A stretch of DNA of 64,000 nucleotides, from the NCBI GenBank assembly GCA_023390555.1, contig JAEWCQ010000015.1, positions 62,001-126,000 of the forward strand, given 5' to 3'. Below the pieces are notes generated by a model. That model made no database searches and was not told the origin of the DNA. It was given only the letters and a program-made list of their open reading frames with translations. Position 1 is the stretch's first letter. Every line of letters starts with the position of its first letter. This document shows positions 18,825 through 27,563 of this stretch, in pieces. This DNA is from Bacillota bacterium (lineage in GTDB: Bacteria > Bacillota > Clostridia > Lachnospirales > Lachnospiraceae). A program made the position numbers and the translations under genes.

Positions 18825-18833
18825 ATTATAACA
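18825..18833 (-). promoter_or_regulatory. Extended -10 promoter candidate for the M16C peptidase gene
   Basis: Minus strand TG-T-TATAAT, a consensus extended -10, with a weak -35 region, about 125 bases upstream of the start codon. Confidence 0.5.
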
Positions 18834-18914
18834 CCTTTTTTTCATATATACTATTATTTTATGCCGCAAAACGTGATTCTCATTCCCGAACAAGGTCTTC
18901 TCTATGAAATAAAT

Positions 18915-18945
18915 GAAAAAAAAAGAGGATGCTCTCACATCCTCT
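18915..18945 (-). terminator. Intrinsic terminator of csp
   Basis: Minus-strand stem AGAGGATG/CATCCTCT with a 6-base loop, followed by nine T. It lies about 40 bases past the csp stop. Confidence 0.92.
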
Positions 18946-18983
18946 TCCGGTTATCCTTTATAAAAGATTGTTCAATATATGAA

Positions 18984-19184
18984 TTAAGCCAAACGCACAA
19001 CGTTTGCAGCCTGAGGTCCCTTTTCTCCTTCAACAACTTCGAACTCCACCGCTTCCCCGTCTTTTAATTCTTTGAATCCATCCATGTTCAGAGCGGAAAA
19101 ATGAACGAATACATCATTGCCTTCTGCATCTGAAATAAATCCATAACCCTTTTTTGCGTTAAACCATTTTACAGTTCCTTGCAT
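18984..19184 (-). CDS. Cold-shock domain protein
   Basis: A 66-residue single-stranded nucleic-acid-binding protein of the CspA/CspB family. The start is MQGTVKWFNAKKGYGFI with TAGGAGGA upstream. RNP1 is KGYGFI, and RNP2 is VFVHFSAL. The C-terminus is GPQAANVV as in the family. It has its own promoter, TTGACA-17-TACATT at 19246-19274, a 60-base leader with a small hairpin at 19217-19230, and its own terminator. The leader may matter for temperature control, as known for csp genes. Confidence 0.96.
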   Translation of the reverse strand: MQGTVKWFNAKKGYGFISDAEGNDVFVHFSALNMDGFKELKDGEAVEFEVVEGEKGPQAANVVRLA

Positions 19185-19245
19185 AAATAATTTCCTCCTA
19201 ATACAATACATAAAATGCACAATTTTGTGCTTGTTTACGAATTTA

Positions 19246-19274
19246 AATGTAGCATAACTTCCAAACTTTGTCAA
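19246..19274 (-). promoter_or_regulatory. csp promoter
   Basis: Minus strand TTGACA, 17 bases, TACATT. It begins just after the mscS stop codon, so csp is probably a separate transcript. Confidence 0.8.
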
Positions 19275-19288
19275 TGTAAAGTATTGAA

Positions 19289-20203
19289 TTATTTTATTTT
19301 CACGTCCAACTGTGGGTAAGGAATCGCAATTTCATGTTCGTCCAGTGTCATTTTGATTTCTTCCAGCAAACGGGACCTTGTTTCCCAGTATTTTTCGGTC
19401 AAAACCCAGACACGGATTCCAATTTTTACACAGGAATCCTCCAGATCCGAAACCGATACATCGATTTCTTCCTCCGTAAGACGGTTCGGTTCGCTTTCCA
19501 CAACTGCCCGGATCACATCTTTCGCTTTTTTCAAATCTGCCTGATAAGAAACACCGATAAAAATATCCACACGCCGCTTATCACTCTGCGTTACATTCGT
19601 CAGGGAACAATTAGCCAGCGTACCATTTGGAATTACGATGATCTTATGGTCCGCAGTTACGAGCTTTGTATAAAAAATAGAAATCTCATGCACCGCTCCT
19701 TCATTTTTATGCGAATCTTCTATAATATAGTCCCCCACCCGAAACGGCTTTAACAGCAGGATCAGGACTCCGCCTGCAAAGTTCGACAGGCTCCCCTGCA
19801 ATGCAAGACCAAGTGTCAGACCGGCAGAGCCAAGCACCGCCACCGTAGAGGTGGTTGCAATTCCAAACAGAGACAGGATCATCATAACCAGAATAAAATA
19901 ACAGAAATACTTCACCAATGCATCCAGAAATTGCTTCACACCGGTATCCACGTTTCTTGACTCCATCCACTTACGAAGAATCTTCCGGATCAGACGGATG
20001 ACCCGGACTCCGATTACATACAACAGGATGGCGGCAGCCAACTGGATTCCAAATGCGAGAATGTCCGGTACCAGCCCCTTCAGGTAGCTTTGTATTACGC
20101 CCGGATCGACATCTTTTGCTTTTTCGATCGTGTTAAATACCTCCGTACTGTCGACATTGCCGATATCTGCTTTGCTTAAAATATTCGTTGTAAATTCTGT
20201 CAT
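19289..20203 (-). CDS. Small-conductance mechanosensitive channel (MscS family)
   Basis: Releases solutes when membrane tension rises. The 304-residue protein has three membrane segments: about 45-70, 95-115, and the pore-lining helix near 120-145, which has the Gly/Ala-rich packing typical of MscS (VLGSAGLTLGLALQGSLSNFAGG). The cytoplasmic beta domain has RVGDYI and VTADHKIIVIPNG. The C-terminus ends IPYPQLDVKIK, as in many MscS proteins. It is 12 bases after the DUF1015 gene and likely in the serine operon. Confidence 0.93.
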   Translation of the reverse strand: MTEFTTNILSKADIGNVDSTEVFNTIEKAKDVDPGVIQSYLKGLVPDILAFGIQLAAAILLYVIGVRVIRLIRKILRKWMESRNVDTGVKQFLDALVKYFCYFILVMMILSLFGIATTSTVAVLGSAGLTLGLALQGSLSNFAGGVLILLLKPFRVGDYIIEDSHKNEGAVHEISIFYTKLVTADHKIIVIPNGTLANCSLTNVTQSDKRRVDIFIGVSYQADLKKAKDVIRAVVESEPNRLTEEEIDVSVSDLEDSCVKIGIRVWVLTEKYWETRSRLLEEIKMTLDEHEIAIPYPQLDVKIK

Positions 20204-20215
20204 TATAAATCTCCT

Positions 20216-21457
20216 TTAATCAGAAAGTCCATGGATAAAAAGACCGCTTCGCAGCTTTGGTTCAAACCACGTTGATTTCGGAGGCATCAGTCTCTTCGCA
20301 TCCGCTACGGCGAACAGCTCTTCAATTGCAGTCGGATACATCGCAAAAGCAATCTTGCAGTCACTGTTCACTCTTCGCTCCAGTTCCTTGTAACCGCGGA
20401 TACCGCCGACGAAATCAATCCGTTTATCTGTTTTTGGATCATCGATTCCAAATACCGGTGCCAGCAGGATATTCTGTAAAATGGATACGTCAAGCCCCTC
20501 TACCGGATCGGCACTCCTGTCATTTTCGCGGATGACACAGGAATACCAGCTTCCGCCCAGGTACATCGAAAAAATTCCTTTTTCTTTTGGTGCGCAGGTG
20601 TCCGCCGCTGTCTCTGTCACTTCAAACCGCTCTTTCATTCTGCCAAGAACGTCTTCCTCCGACATGCCATTCAAATCTTTTAAGACACGATTATAATCCA
20701 TAATCATCAGCTGGTCATGTGGAAACAGCACGGAAAGAAAATAATTAAATTCCTCTTCCCCCGTGTATCCCGGATTTTCCTGACGCCTTTTCTGTCCGAC
20801 CTTGACGGCAGAAGCTGCACGATGATGTCCGTCTGCAATATAAATCTCTCCGATTCCTGAAAATGCCTGTTTTACCGCTTGGATATCCGCCTCCTGATCG
20901 ATGCGGAATACACGGTGACGGATGCCGTCATCTGCCACAAAATCATACAGCGGTTCTTTTTGTTTTGCCACTGCCACGACTCCGTTGATCACCTCATTCG
21001 AGCGGTATGCAAGAAAAATCGGCCCTGTCTGCGCATTGCAGATATCCACATGGCTGATACGGTCAAGCTCCTTGTCCGCTCTGGTATTTTCATGCTTTTT
21101 AATCATTTGGTTTTCATAATCATCGATCGATGCGCAGGCCGTAATACCGGTCTGTGTTCTCCCGTTCATTGTCAGCTCATAGACATAGTAACAACGCTTT
21201 TTTTCCTGAACAAAATCACCGTTCCTTACCATATCCCATAACAGGTCGTGCGCCTTCTGATAGACCTGCGGTGCATACGTATCCACCGAATCATCAAACT
21301 GGGTTTCCGCACGGTCAATATTCAAAAACGACAAGGGATTGTCTTTCACCACTTCTTTTGCTTCTTCACGGTTATATACATCATAAGGCAATGCCGCTAT
21401 TTTTTCTGCCTCATCCTCCCGCGGCCGGATACATAAAAAAGGTCTGATATCTGCCAT
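20216..21457 (-). CDS. DUF1015 family protein, ParB-like DGHHR motif, serine operon
   Basis: Family of unknown biochemical function, 413 residues. Family segments seen are ALPYDVYNREEAK (about 22-34), LSFLNIDR, IKKHENTRADKELDR (119-133) and ADGHHRAASA (208-217). The DGHHR motif resembles the nucleotide-binding corner of ParB/sulfiredoxin-type folds, a superfamily that includes free-serine kinases. That comparison is mine and untested. The gene lies about 100 bases after serA, in the order serC-serA-DUF1015, so a role in serine metabolism is a fair inference. A GC-rich hairpin separates it from serA. Confidence 0.85.
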   Translation of the reverse strand: MADIRPFLCIRPREDEAEKIAALPYDVYNREEAKEVVKDNPLSFLNIDRAETQFDDSVDTYAPQVYQKAHDLLWDMVRNGDFVQEKKRCYYVYELTMNGRTQTGITACASIDDYENQMIKKHENTRADKELDRISHVDICNAQTGPIFLAYRSNEVINGVVAVAKQKEPLYDFVADDGIRHRVFRIDQEADIQAVKQAFSGIGEIYIADGHHRAASAVKVGQKRRQENPGYTGEEEFNYFLSVLFPHDQLMIMDYNRVLKDLNGMSEEDVLGRMKERFEVTETAADTCAPKEKGIFSMYLGGSWYSCVIRENDRSADPVEGLDVSILQNILLAPVFGIDDPKTDKRIDFVGGIRGYKELERRVNSDCKIAFAMYPTAIEELFAVADAKRLMPPKSTWFEPKLRSGLFIHGLSD

Positions 21458-21489
21458 TTTTTCTCCTTTATTACAGATTACTAGTTAAG

Positions 21490-21522
21490 AAGGCTGTCAA
21501 GGAGCGCGCTCCCCGGCAGCCT
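21490..21522 (-). terminator. Hairpin between serA and the DUF1015 gene
   Basis: Strong stem AAGGCTG(C/T)C...G(G/A)CAGCCTT with GGAGC/GCTCC inside. The minus-strand tail is CTTCTTAAC, with few T, so it is more likely an attenuator or mRNA stabiliser than a full stop. Confidence 0.5.
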
Positions 21523-21556
21523 TACATCTTCCGAAATTATGCTTATGATACTTTAT

Positions 21557-22720
21557 TTATTTCACAATACGGACTTTTAATACACCTTCAGTTGTCTTCA
21601 ACTGTGCCGCAACCTCTTCGGTGATCGGTACATCCACATCCAGTAATGCACAGGCATAATCGCCTCTGCTCTTGTTTGTCATATCTGCGATATTGATCCC
21701 AGCATCTCCGAGAACACTCGTATATTTGCTGATCATACCTTTGATATTCTTATGTAAGATCAGTACACGGCCGACACTGCTGCATTCACCCATACTGCAA
21801 TCCGGGAAATTCACGGAATGTGTGATGTTTCCATTCTCCATGAAATCACGAATCTCATTGACTGCCATAACTGCACAGTTATCTTCTGATTCCTCTGTAG
21901 AAGCACCAATGTGCGGTGTCAGAATCACGCCCTCCGCTCCGGCTGTTGTCGGATTCGGGAAATCGGAAACATATTTCCGAACCTTTCCTGCTTTTAACGC
22001 CTCTAACATTGCCTCTTCGTCCACGAGTAAATCTCTTGCGAAATTCAATACGACAACGGTATCTTTCATCATATCAATGGCTTCTTTGTTGATCATTTTC
22101 TTCGTAGCGTCCATAAGTGGTACATGCACGGTAATGAAATCACATTCTTTGTAGATTTCTTCTACAAAATCCACATGTTTTACACTTCTGGAAAGATTCC
22201 ATGCAGCATTTACTGAAATATAAGGATCATATCCATAGACTTCCATTCCCATATGCGTCGCTGCGTTGGCAACCAATACGCCAATTGCTCCCAGTCCGAT
22301 AATACCAAGCTTTTTGCCTGCAATTTCCGTACCGGCAAATGCTTTCTTGGCTTTCTCCGCATCTTTTGCAATTGTCTCCACGCCCGCCTGGCTCTTTGCC
22401 CATTCAATTCCGCCTGTGATGTCACGGGAAGCGAGCAGCATTCCGGTAAATACCAGTTCTTTTACACCGTTGGCATTTGCACCAGGGGTATTGAATACAA
22501 CAATTCCCTGCTCTGCGCATTTGTCCAGCGGAATATTGTTAACACCGGCTCCGGCTCGTGCAACTGCGCACAAATCCTCCGGCAGCTCTACATCATGCAT
22601 TGCGGCACTTCTCACAAGAACTGCCTGTGCATCCTTTATATCATCCACTTTCTTATAATCATCTGAGAATAAATGAAGTCCGATATCCGCAATCGGATTC
22701 AGGCAAGTATAGTTAAACAT
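21557..22720 (-). CDS. serA: D-3-phosphoglycerate dehydrogenase
   Basis: First step of serine synthesis, oxidising 3-phosphoglycerate with NAD. The 387-residue protein is the short form: substrate domain, Rossmann domain with GLGAIGVLVANAATHMG, and a C-terminal ACT domain (about residues 315-387, ITHSVNFPDCSM then HKNIKGMISKYTSVLGDAGINIADM). The catalytic Arg is in VVLNFARDLLVDEE and the His in LTPHIGASTEESE. The ACT domain suggests serine feedback control. Its ATG overlaps the serC stop by one base, so translation is coupled. Confidence 0.95.
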   Translation of the reverse strand: MFNYTCLNPIADIGLHLFSDDYKKVDDIKDAQAVLVRSAAMHDVELPEDLCAVARAGAGVNNIPLDKCAEQGIVVFNTPGANANGVKELVFTGMLLASRDITGGIEWAKSQAGVETIAKDAEKAKKAFAGTEIAGKKLGIIGLGAIGVLVANAATHMGMEVYGYDPYISVNAAWNLSRSVKHVDFVEEIYKECDFITVHVPLMDATKKMINKEAIDMMKDTVVVLNFARDLLVDEEAMLEALKAGKVRKYVSDFPNPTTAGAEGVILTPHIGASTEESEDNCAVMAVNEIRDFMENGNITHSVNFPDCSMGECSSVGRVLILHKNIKGMISKYTSVLGDAGINIADMTNKSRGDYACALLDVDVPITEEVAAQLKTTEGVLKVRIVK

Positions 22721-23802
22721 TACGCATTCTCCTCCTCGAATTTTTTCATAAATGCAACTAATTTCTCAACGCCCTCTTTTGGCATTGCATTGTAAATGGA
22801 GGCACGCATACCGCCGACGGTTCTGTGTCCCTTTAAGTTCACAAATCCGGTTGCCGTTGCCTCTTTTACGAATTTTGCATCCAGATCCGCATCACCTGTT
22901 ACAAACGGCACATTCATCAGAGAACGGTCTTTCTCAACAACAGTTCCCTTGAACAGTTTGCTTTCGTCCAGGAAATCATAGAGAATTTTTGCCTTCTCTT
23001 CATTGCGCTGTTTCATGACTTCCAGACCACCCATCTTCTTCAGCCATTTGAATACTTTGCCGCAGATATAGATGCCGTAGCAAGGCGGTGTATTATATAA
23101 GGAGTCATTATCTGCCTGTGTTTTATATTTTAACATCGTAGGTGTTCCCGGCAATACATCTTCTGTGATCAGATCCTCACGGATGATTACAATCACAACA
23201 CCTGCCGGTCCGACATTCTTCTGAACGCCGCCGTAAATCACACCGTACTTGGTAACGTCAACCGGTTCTGACAAAAAACAGGAGGAAACGTCAGATACCA
23301 GAACATGGCCTTTTGTATTCGGAAGTTCTTTGTATTTTGTTCCGTAAATCGTATTGTTTTCACAAATATATACATAATCTGCATCTTCCGGTATTGCAAG
23401 ATCGGAACAGTCCGGAATATAGGAAAATGTCTTATCTGCGGAGGATGCTACTTCCACTGCTTCTCCAAAGATTTTTGCTTCCTGATATGCCTTCTTTGCC
23501 CACTGGCCTGTCACGATGTATGCAGCCTTCTTATTTTTCATCAGGTTCATCGGAATTGCTGCAAACTGCTGAGAAGCTCCACCCTGTAAAAACAGTACCT
23601 TGTAATTATCCGGAATGTTCATAAGTTCTCTTAAGTCCGCTTCTGCTTCTTTGATGATGGTATCATATACTTTGGATCGATGGCTCATCTCCATAACGGA
23701 CATTCCGCATCCCTTATAATCCAACATCTCATCTGCTGCTTCTTTCAACACTTCTTCCGGTAATACTGCCGGCCCTGCAGAAAAATTGTATACTCTGCTC
23801 AT
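22720..23802 (-). CDS. serC: Phosphoserine aminotransferase
   Basis: Transfers an amino group from glutamate to 3-phosphohydroxypyruvate, the second step of serine synthesis; PLP enzyme of class V. The 360-residue protein begins MSRVYNFSAGPAVLPEEVL. The PLP lysine is in YGGVQKNVGPAGV, and the C-terminal segment KGHRTVGGMRASIYNAMP is typical. The first gene of serC-serA-DUF1015-mscS, with the promoter candidate at 23918-23936. serB is not in the window. Confidence 0.97.
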   Translation of the reverse strand: MSRVYNFSAGPAVLPEEVLKEAADEMLDYKGCGMSVMEMSHRSKVYDTIIKEAEADLRELMNIPDNYKVLFLQGGASQQFAAIPMNLMKNKKAAYIVTGQWAKKAYQEAKIFGEAVEVASSADKTFSYIPDCSDLAIPEDADYVYICENNTIYGTKYKELPNTKGHVLVSDVSSCFLSEPVDVTKYGVIYGGVQKNVGPAGVVIVIIREDLITEDVLPGTPTMLKYKTQADNDSLYNTPPCYGIYICGKVFKWLKKMGGLEVMKQRNEEKAKILYDFLDESKLFKGTVVEKDRSLMNVPFVTGDADLDAKFVKEATATGFVNLKGHRTVGGMRASIYNAMPKEGVEKLVAFMKKFEEENA

Positions 23803-23882
23803 TTTTCTTCCTCCTCATGGTTTCCATATACGTTTGTATATATATATTATTATTTCTTATCCTAATACTATATCACACATCC

Positions 23883-23936
23883 GGCAAATCCAATATTGAA
23901 ATTTGCCTAACATGAATATTATACCATATCTGTCAA
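23883..23936 (-). promoter_or_regulatory. serC promoter region with inverted repeat
   Basis: Minus strand: TG-G-TATAAT (extended -10, 23918-23923) preceded by TCTTGACA at 23931-23936, only 7 bases away, so the extended -10 probably acts without it. Just downstream is a 25-base inverted repeat with arms GGCAAAT/ATTTGCC (23883-23907), placed like an operator or leader hairpin. Confidence 0.45.
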
Positions 23937-23964
23937 GACACCTGTGACCCGCGTCGCCGTGTCC

Positions 23965-24123
23965 TTATAAAAATGATTTCGAATAAGTCAAAAGTTCTCA
24001 TCGCAACCGCGATGAGAAAACATTGCACAGAAATTCATTTGGAAACCAAGCTTTCCAAATGAAATTTTGTGCAATTTGTCAATGCTGCTTTACAGCATGG
24101 TCTTTTGACTTATATTTCTATAA
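23965..24123. repeat. 159-bp multi-branch palindromic element (three hairpins inside one closing stem)
   Basis: The ends pair with each other: 23983-23994 with 24102-24113 (12 perfect pairs) and 23965-23974 with 24114-24123 (one mismatch). Inside lie three consecutive hairpins: 23995-24018 (10 perfect pairs, 4-base loop), 24022-24075 (24-base arms, one mismatch and one G-T pair, 6-base loop) and 24082-24098 (6 pairs, 5-base loop). As RNA or as single-stranded DNA it would fold into a cloverleaf with a four-way junction. It starts 26 bases after the ilvB stop, between two operons, and codes for nothing evident. It could be a MITE-like mobile palindrome, a small RNA or a compound terminator. 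Confidence 0.8.
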
Positions 24124-24149
24124 GTGTAGCAAGACACAAAAATGCAAAA

Positions 24150-25823
24150 CTATTTTTGATCGGAATCGTCAAAGACTTCGGAAATTGCGGCACCAGGCGC
24201 AACCATCGGCCATACCTTATTGTCGCAATCTACGATACAGTCTATAACAACCGGGGTATCACTTGCAAGTGCTTTTTGCAGTGCTTCCTGAAATTCTTCA
24301 CGGCTTTCGGCACGATAGCCGGTCGCTCCCATGGCTTCTGCCAGTTTTACAAAATCCACACCGTCATCGAGGATCGTCGAGGAATAATGTTCGTGATAAA
24401 ACAGCGTCTGCCATTGACGAACCATGCCAAGCACGTGATTGTTCACAATGATTTCAATCAGCGGAAGCTTCTGTCTGACCGCCGTTGCGATTTCATTCAT
24501 ATTCATACGGAAACAGCCGTCTCCGGCAATGTTGATGACCTGTTTATCCGGATTGGCTACCTGAGCTCCGATTGCAGCTCCAAGTCCGTATCCCATGGTT
24601 CCCAGTCCGCCGGATGAAAGAAAGGTACGCGGCTTTGCATATTTGTAATACTGTGCTGCCCACATTTGATGCTGGCCCACTTCCGTGACAATCACAGCTT
24701 CTCCCCTGGTCTGCGCATAGACCTCTTCCATGATGTATGGGCCGCTTAATCCCTCTGCCGGATAAGAAAGCGGATATTTTTTCTGATATTCAAAAATATG
24801 GGAAAGCCATTCTTCGTGCTGCATCTTTGTCAGTCTCGGATTGATGCGGCTTAAAATCTCTTTGATATCACCGATCACGCTTGCACTGACCACAATATTT
24901 TTATTGATTTCCGCAGGATCGATATCGAACTGCAGAATTTTTGCCTGCTTTGCAAATTTCTTTGCATTGCCAAGTACACGGTCATTGAAACGTGCGCCAA
25001 TTGCAATCAGTAAATCACATTCACTGACTCCGTAATTCGAGGTCTTGGTCCCATGCATGCCAATCATTCCGGTATATACCGGACTGGTGCCGTCAAAGCC
25101 CCCTTTGCCCATCAGCGTATCACATACCGGCGCCTGCACTTTTTCCACAAATTCTTTTAGTTCTTCACTGGCATCGGAAATCACTGCTCCGCCCCCGACA
25201 AAAATGTAAGGCCTTTTGGATTTCTTTATCATCGAAACCGCCGTTTCCAGCGCCTCCTCTGTAATGTCAGCTGTATCGCGTGCAACCGGCTGCGGCAGTT
25301 GCGGCCGATATTCTGCTTTGTTTGCAGTCACATCTTTTGGGATATCAACGAGCACCGGACCCGGACGACCTTTCTGCGCAATCTCAAATGCTCTGCGGAT
25401 TGCCCCCGCAAGATCTTTTACATCTTTAACTATAAAATTGTGTTTTGTAATCGGTGTCGTGATTCCGGCGATATCCACCTCCTGAAAACTGTCCCTGCCA
25501 AGCAGGGAAACGCCGACGTTACAGGTAATTGCAACAATCGGAACCGAATCCATATATGCGGTTGCAATACCTGTTACCAGATTCGTGGCTCCCGGTCCGC
25601 TGGTTGCCAGACAGACACCGACTTTACCCGTACTTCTCGCAAAGCCGTCTGCCGCATGGGAAGCTCCCTGTTCATGGGACGTCAGCACATGTTTTATCTC
25701 ATGACTGTGTTTATATAATTCATCGTATACGTTTAAAATCGCACCGCCCGGATATCCAAATACGGTATCCACGCCTTGTTCTTTCAGGCATTCGATCACG
25801 ATTTCTGCACCTGTTAAGAGCAT
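24150..25823 (-). CDS. ilvB: Acetolactate synthase, large (catalytic) subunit
   Basis: Makes acetolactate or acetohydroxybutyrate from pyruvate, with thiamine diphosphate and FAD; entry step to valine, leucine and isoleucine. The 557-residue protein has the biosynthetic length. The activating glutamate is in VLTSHEQGASHAADGFAR (near residue 50), the FAD region follows, and the ThDP/Mg motif is GDGCFRMNMNEIATAV...IIVNN. No ilvN regulatory subunit and no ilvC lie next to it here. It is the third gene after leuB and ilvD. Confidence 0.95.
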   Translation of the reverse strand: MLLTGAEIVIECLKEQGVDTVFGYPGGAILNVYDELYKHSHEIKHVLTSHEQGASHAADGFARSTGKVGVCLATSGPGATNLVTGIATAYMDSVPIVAITCNVGVSLLGRDSFQEVDIAGITTPITKHNFIVKDVKDLAGAIRRAFEIAQKGRPGPVLVDIPKDVTANKAEYRPQLPQPVARDTADITEEALETAVSMIKKSKRPYIFVGGGAVISDASEELKEFVEKVQAPVCDTLMGKGGFDGTSPVYTGMIGMHGTKTSNYGVSECDLLIAIGARFNDRVLGNAKKFAKQAKILQFDIDPAEINKNIVVSASVIGDIKEILSRINPRLTKMQHEEWLSHIFEYQKKYPLSYPAEGLSGPYIMEEVYAQTRGEAVIVTEVGQHQMWAAQYYKYAKPRTFLSSGGLGTMGYGLGAAIGAQVANPDKQVINIAGDGCFRMNMNEIATAVRQKLPLIEIIVNNHVLGMVRQWQTLFYHEHYSSTILDDGVDFVKLAEAMGATGYRAESREEFQEALQKALASDTPVVIDCIVDCDNKVWPMVAPGAAISEVFDDSDQK

Positions 25824-25858
25824 GTTTCTTTTCTCCTTTAATCTAATCCCTTTTCTTT

Positions 25859-27529
25859 TCAGTTCTTTGGAACTTCCAGAATCGCTCCGCGATTACCGGA
25901 TGTCACCATCGATGCGTATCGTGCGAGATATCCCGTTGTTACCTTCGGCTCTCTCGGCTGCCATTTTTCTTTTCTGGCTGCCAGCTCCTCATCGGAGACC
26001 GCAATCTCCAGCTTCAGCTTTGGAATGTCGATTCTGATGATATCACCCTCTTCGACCAGTGCAATCGGACCGCCGACTGCCGCTTCCGGTGAAACGTGAC
26101 CGATGGATGCCCCGCGGCTCGCTCCGGAAAAACGTCCGTCTGTAATCAGCGCAACGGAGGAACCAAGTCCCATACCTGCGATTGCCGAAGTAGGATTGAG
26201 CATCTCACGCATACCAGGGCCTCCTTTCGGGCCTTCATAACGGATAACAACGACATCTCCGGAAACAATCCTTCCGCCCTTGATTGCATCGATTGCATCC
26301 TCCTCACAGTCGAATACTCTTGCAGGGCCCTCATGGATCATCATCTCAGGTACGACTGCGGAACGTTTCACCACACTGCCGTCCGGTGCAAGATTTCCGC
26401 TCAATACCGCAAGACCGCCTGTCTTACTGTACGGATTGTCTAACGGGCGGATTACCTCCGGATCACGGTTCACCGCAAACTGAATATTTTCCCTAACTGT
26501 CTTGCCGGTTACCGTCATGCAGTCCAAACTTAAAAGTCCTGCATCTCCCAGTTCCTTCATGACTGCATAAACACCGCCTGCCTCATTCAGATCTTCCATA
26601 TAGGTATGACCTGCCGGTGCAAGGTGACAGAGATTCGGTGTTTTTTCACTGATTTCATTTGCAAAAGATATATCAAAATCAAATCCGATTTCATGCGCGA
26701 TTGCCGGCAGATGCAGCATACTGTTCGTGGAACAGCCGAGTGCCATATCCACTGTCAGTGCATTCAAAACTGCCTCTTTTGTCACGATATCTCTTGGACG
26801 AATATTCTTATGGTACATATCCATAACTGCCATACCGGCACGTTTTGCCAGCTTGATACGTTCGGAATAAACTGCCGGAATCGTTCCGTTTCCGCCAAGG
26901 CCCATACCGAGCACCTCTGTCAGACAGTTCATGGAATTCGCCGTATACATACCGGAACAGGAACCGCAGGTCGGACATGCCTTCTGCTCATATTCACGAA
27001 CATCTTCTTCACTCATCGTTCCTGCTGCATAGGAGCCGACTGCCTCAAACATGGAAGAAAGACTTGTTCTGCAGCCTTTTACATTTCCTGCAAGCATCGG
27101 TCCGCCCGATACAAATACGGTCGGTACGTTTACTCTTGCCGCAGCCATGAGAAGTCCCGGAACATTTTTGTCACAATTCGGTACCATGACCAGCGCATCA
27201 AACTGATGTGCAATTGCAACACTTTCTGTGGAATCGGCAATCAGATCTCTTGTCACGAGCGAATATTTCATACCGAGATGGCCCATTGCGATACCGTCGC
27301 AGACTGCAATTGCCGGAAATACAACCGGAACACCGCCCGCCTCAGCGACTCCCAATTTTACTGCATTTACTATCTTATCCAGGTTCATATGTCCCGGCAC
27401 AATCTCATTATAGGAACTTACAATACCTACCAAAGGCTTATCCATTTCTTCCTGCGTAAAGCCCAACGCGTTGAACAGACTTCTGTGCGGTGCCTGCTGC
27501 ATCCCTTTTTTCACATTATCACTTTTCAT
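25859..27529 (-). CDS. ilvD: Dihydroxy-acid dehydratase
   Basis: Dehydrates dihydroxyisovalerate and dihydroxymethylvalerate in branched-chain amino acid synthesis; Fe-S enzyme. The 556-residue protein has the cluster cysteines in PNCDKNVPG and CPTCGSCSGMYTANSMN, and the C-terminal segment TDGRFSGASRGASIGHVSPEA. It is full length, starts with AGGAAG upstream and lies between leuB and ilvB. Confidence 0.97.
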   Translation of the reverse strand: MKSDNVKKGMQQAPHRSLFNALGFTQEEMDKPLVGIVSSYNEIVPGHMNLDKIVNAVKLGVAEAGGVPVVFPAIAVCDGIAMGHLGMKYSLVTRDLIADSTESVAIAHQFDALVMVPNCDKNVPGLLMAAARVNVPTVFVSGGPMLAGNVKGCRTSLSSMFEAVGSYAAGTMSEEDVREYEQKACPTCGSCSGMYTANSMNCLTEVLGMGLGGNGTIPAVYSERIKLAKRAGMAVMDMYHKNIRPRDIVTKEAVLNALTVDMALGCSTNSMLHLPAIAHEIGFDFDISFANEISEKTPNLCHLAPAGHTYMEDLNEAGGVYAVMKELGDAGLLSLDCMTVTGKTVRENIQFAVNRDPEVIRPLDNPYSKTGGLAVLSGNLAPDGSVVKRSAVVPEMMIHEGPARVFDCEEDAIDAIKGGRIVSGDVVVIRYEGPKGGPGMREMLNPTSAIAGMGLGSSVALITDGRFSGASRGASIGHVSPEAAVGGPIALVEEGDIIRIDIPKLKLEIAVSDEELAARKEKWQPREPKVTTGYLARYASMVTSGNRGAILEVPKN

Positions 27530-27563
27530 GTCTTTCTTCCTTTCTGTGGTTAATATTCTTATA

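Noticed and set aside
26606..27553. 315-codon plus-strand open frame
   Set aside because: It is antisense to ilvD, rich in Cys, His and Arg as expected from reading the complement of a coding frame, and has no ribosome site.
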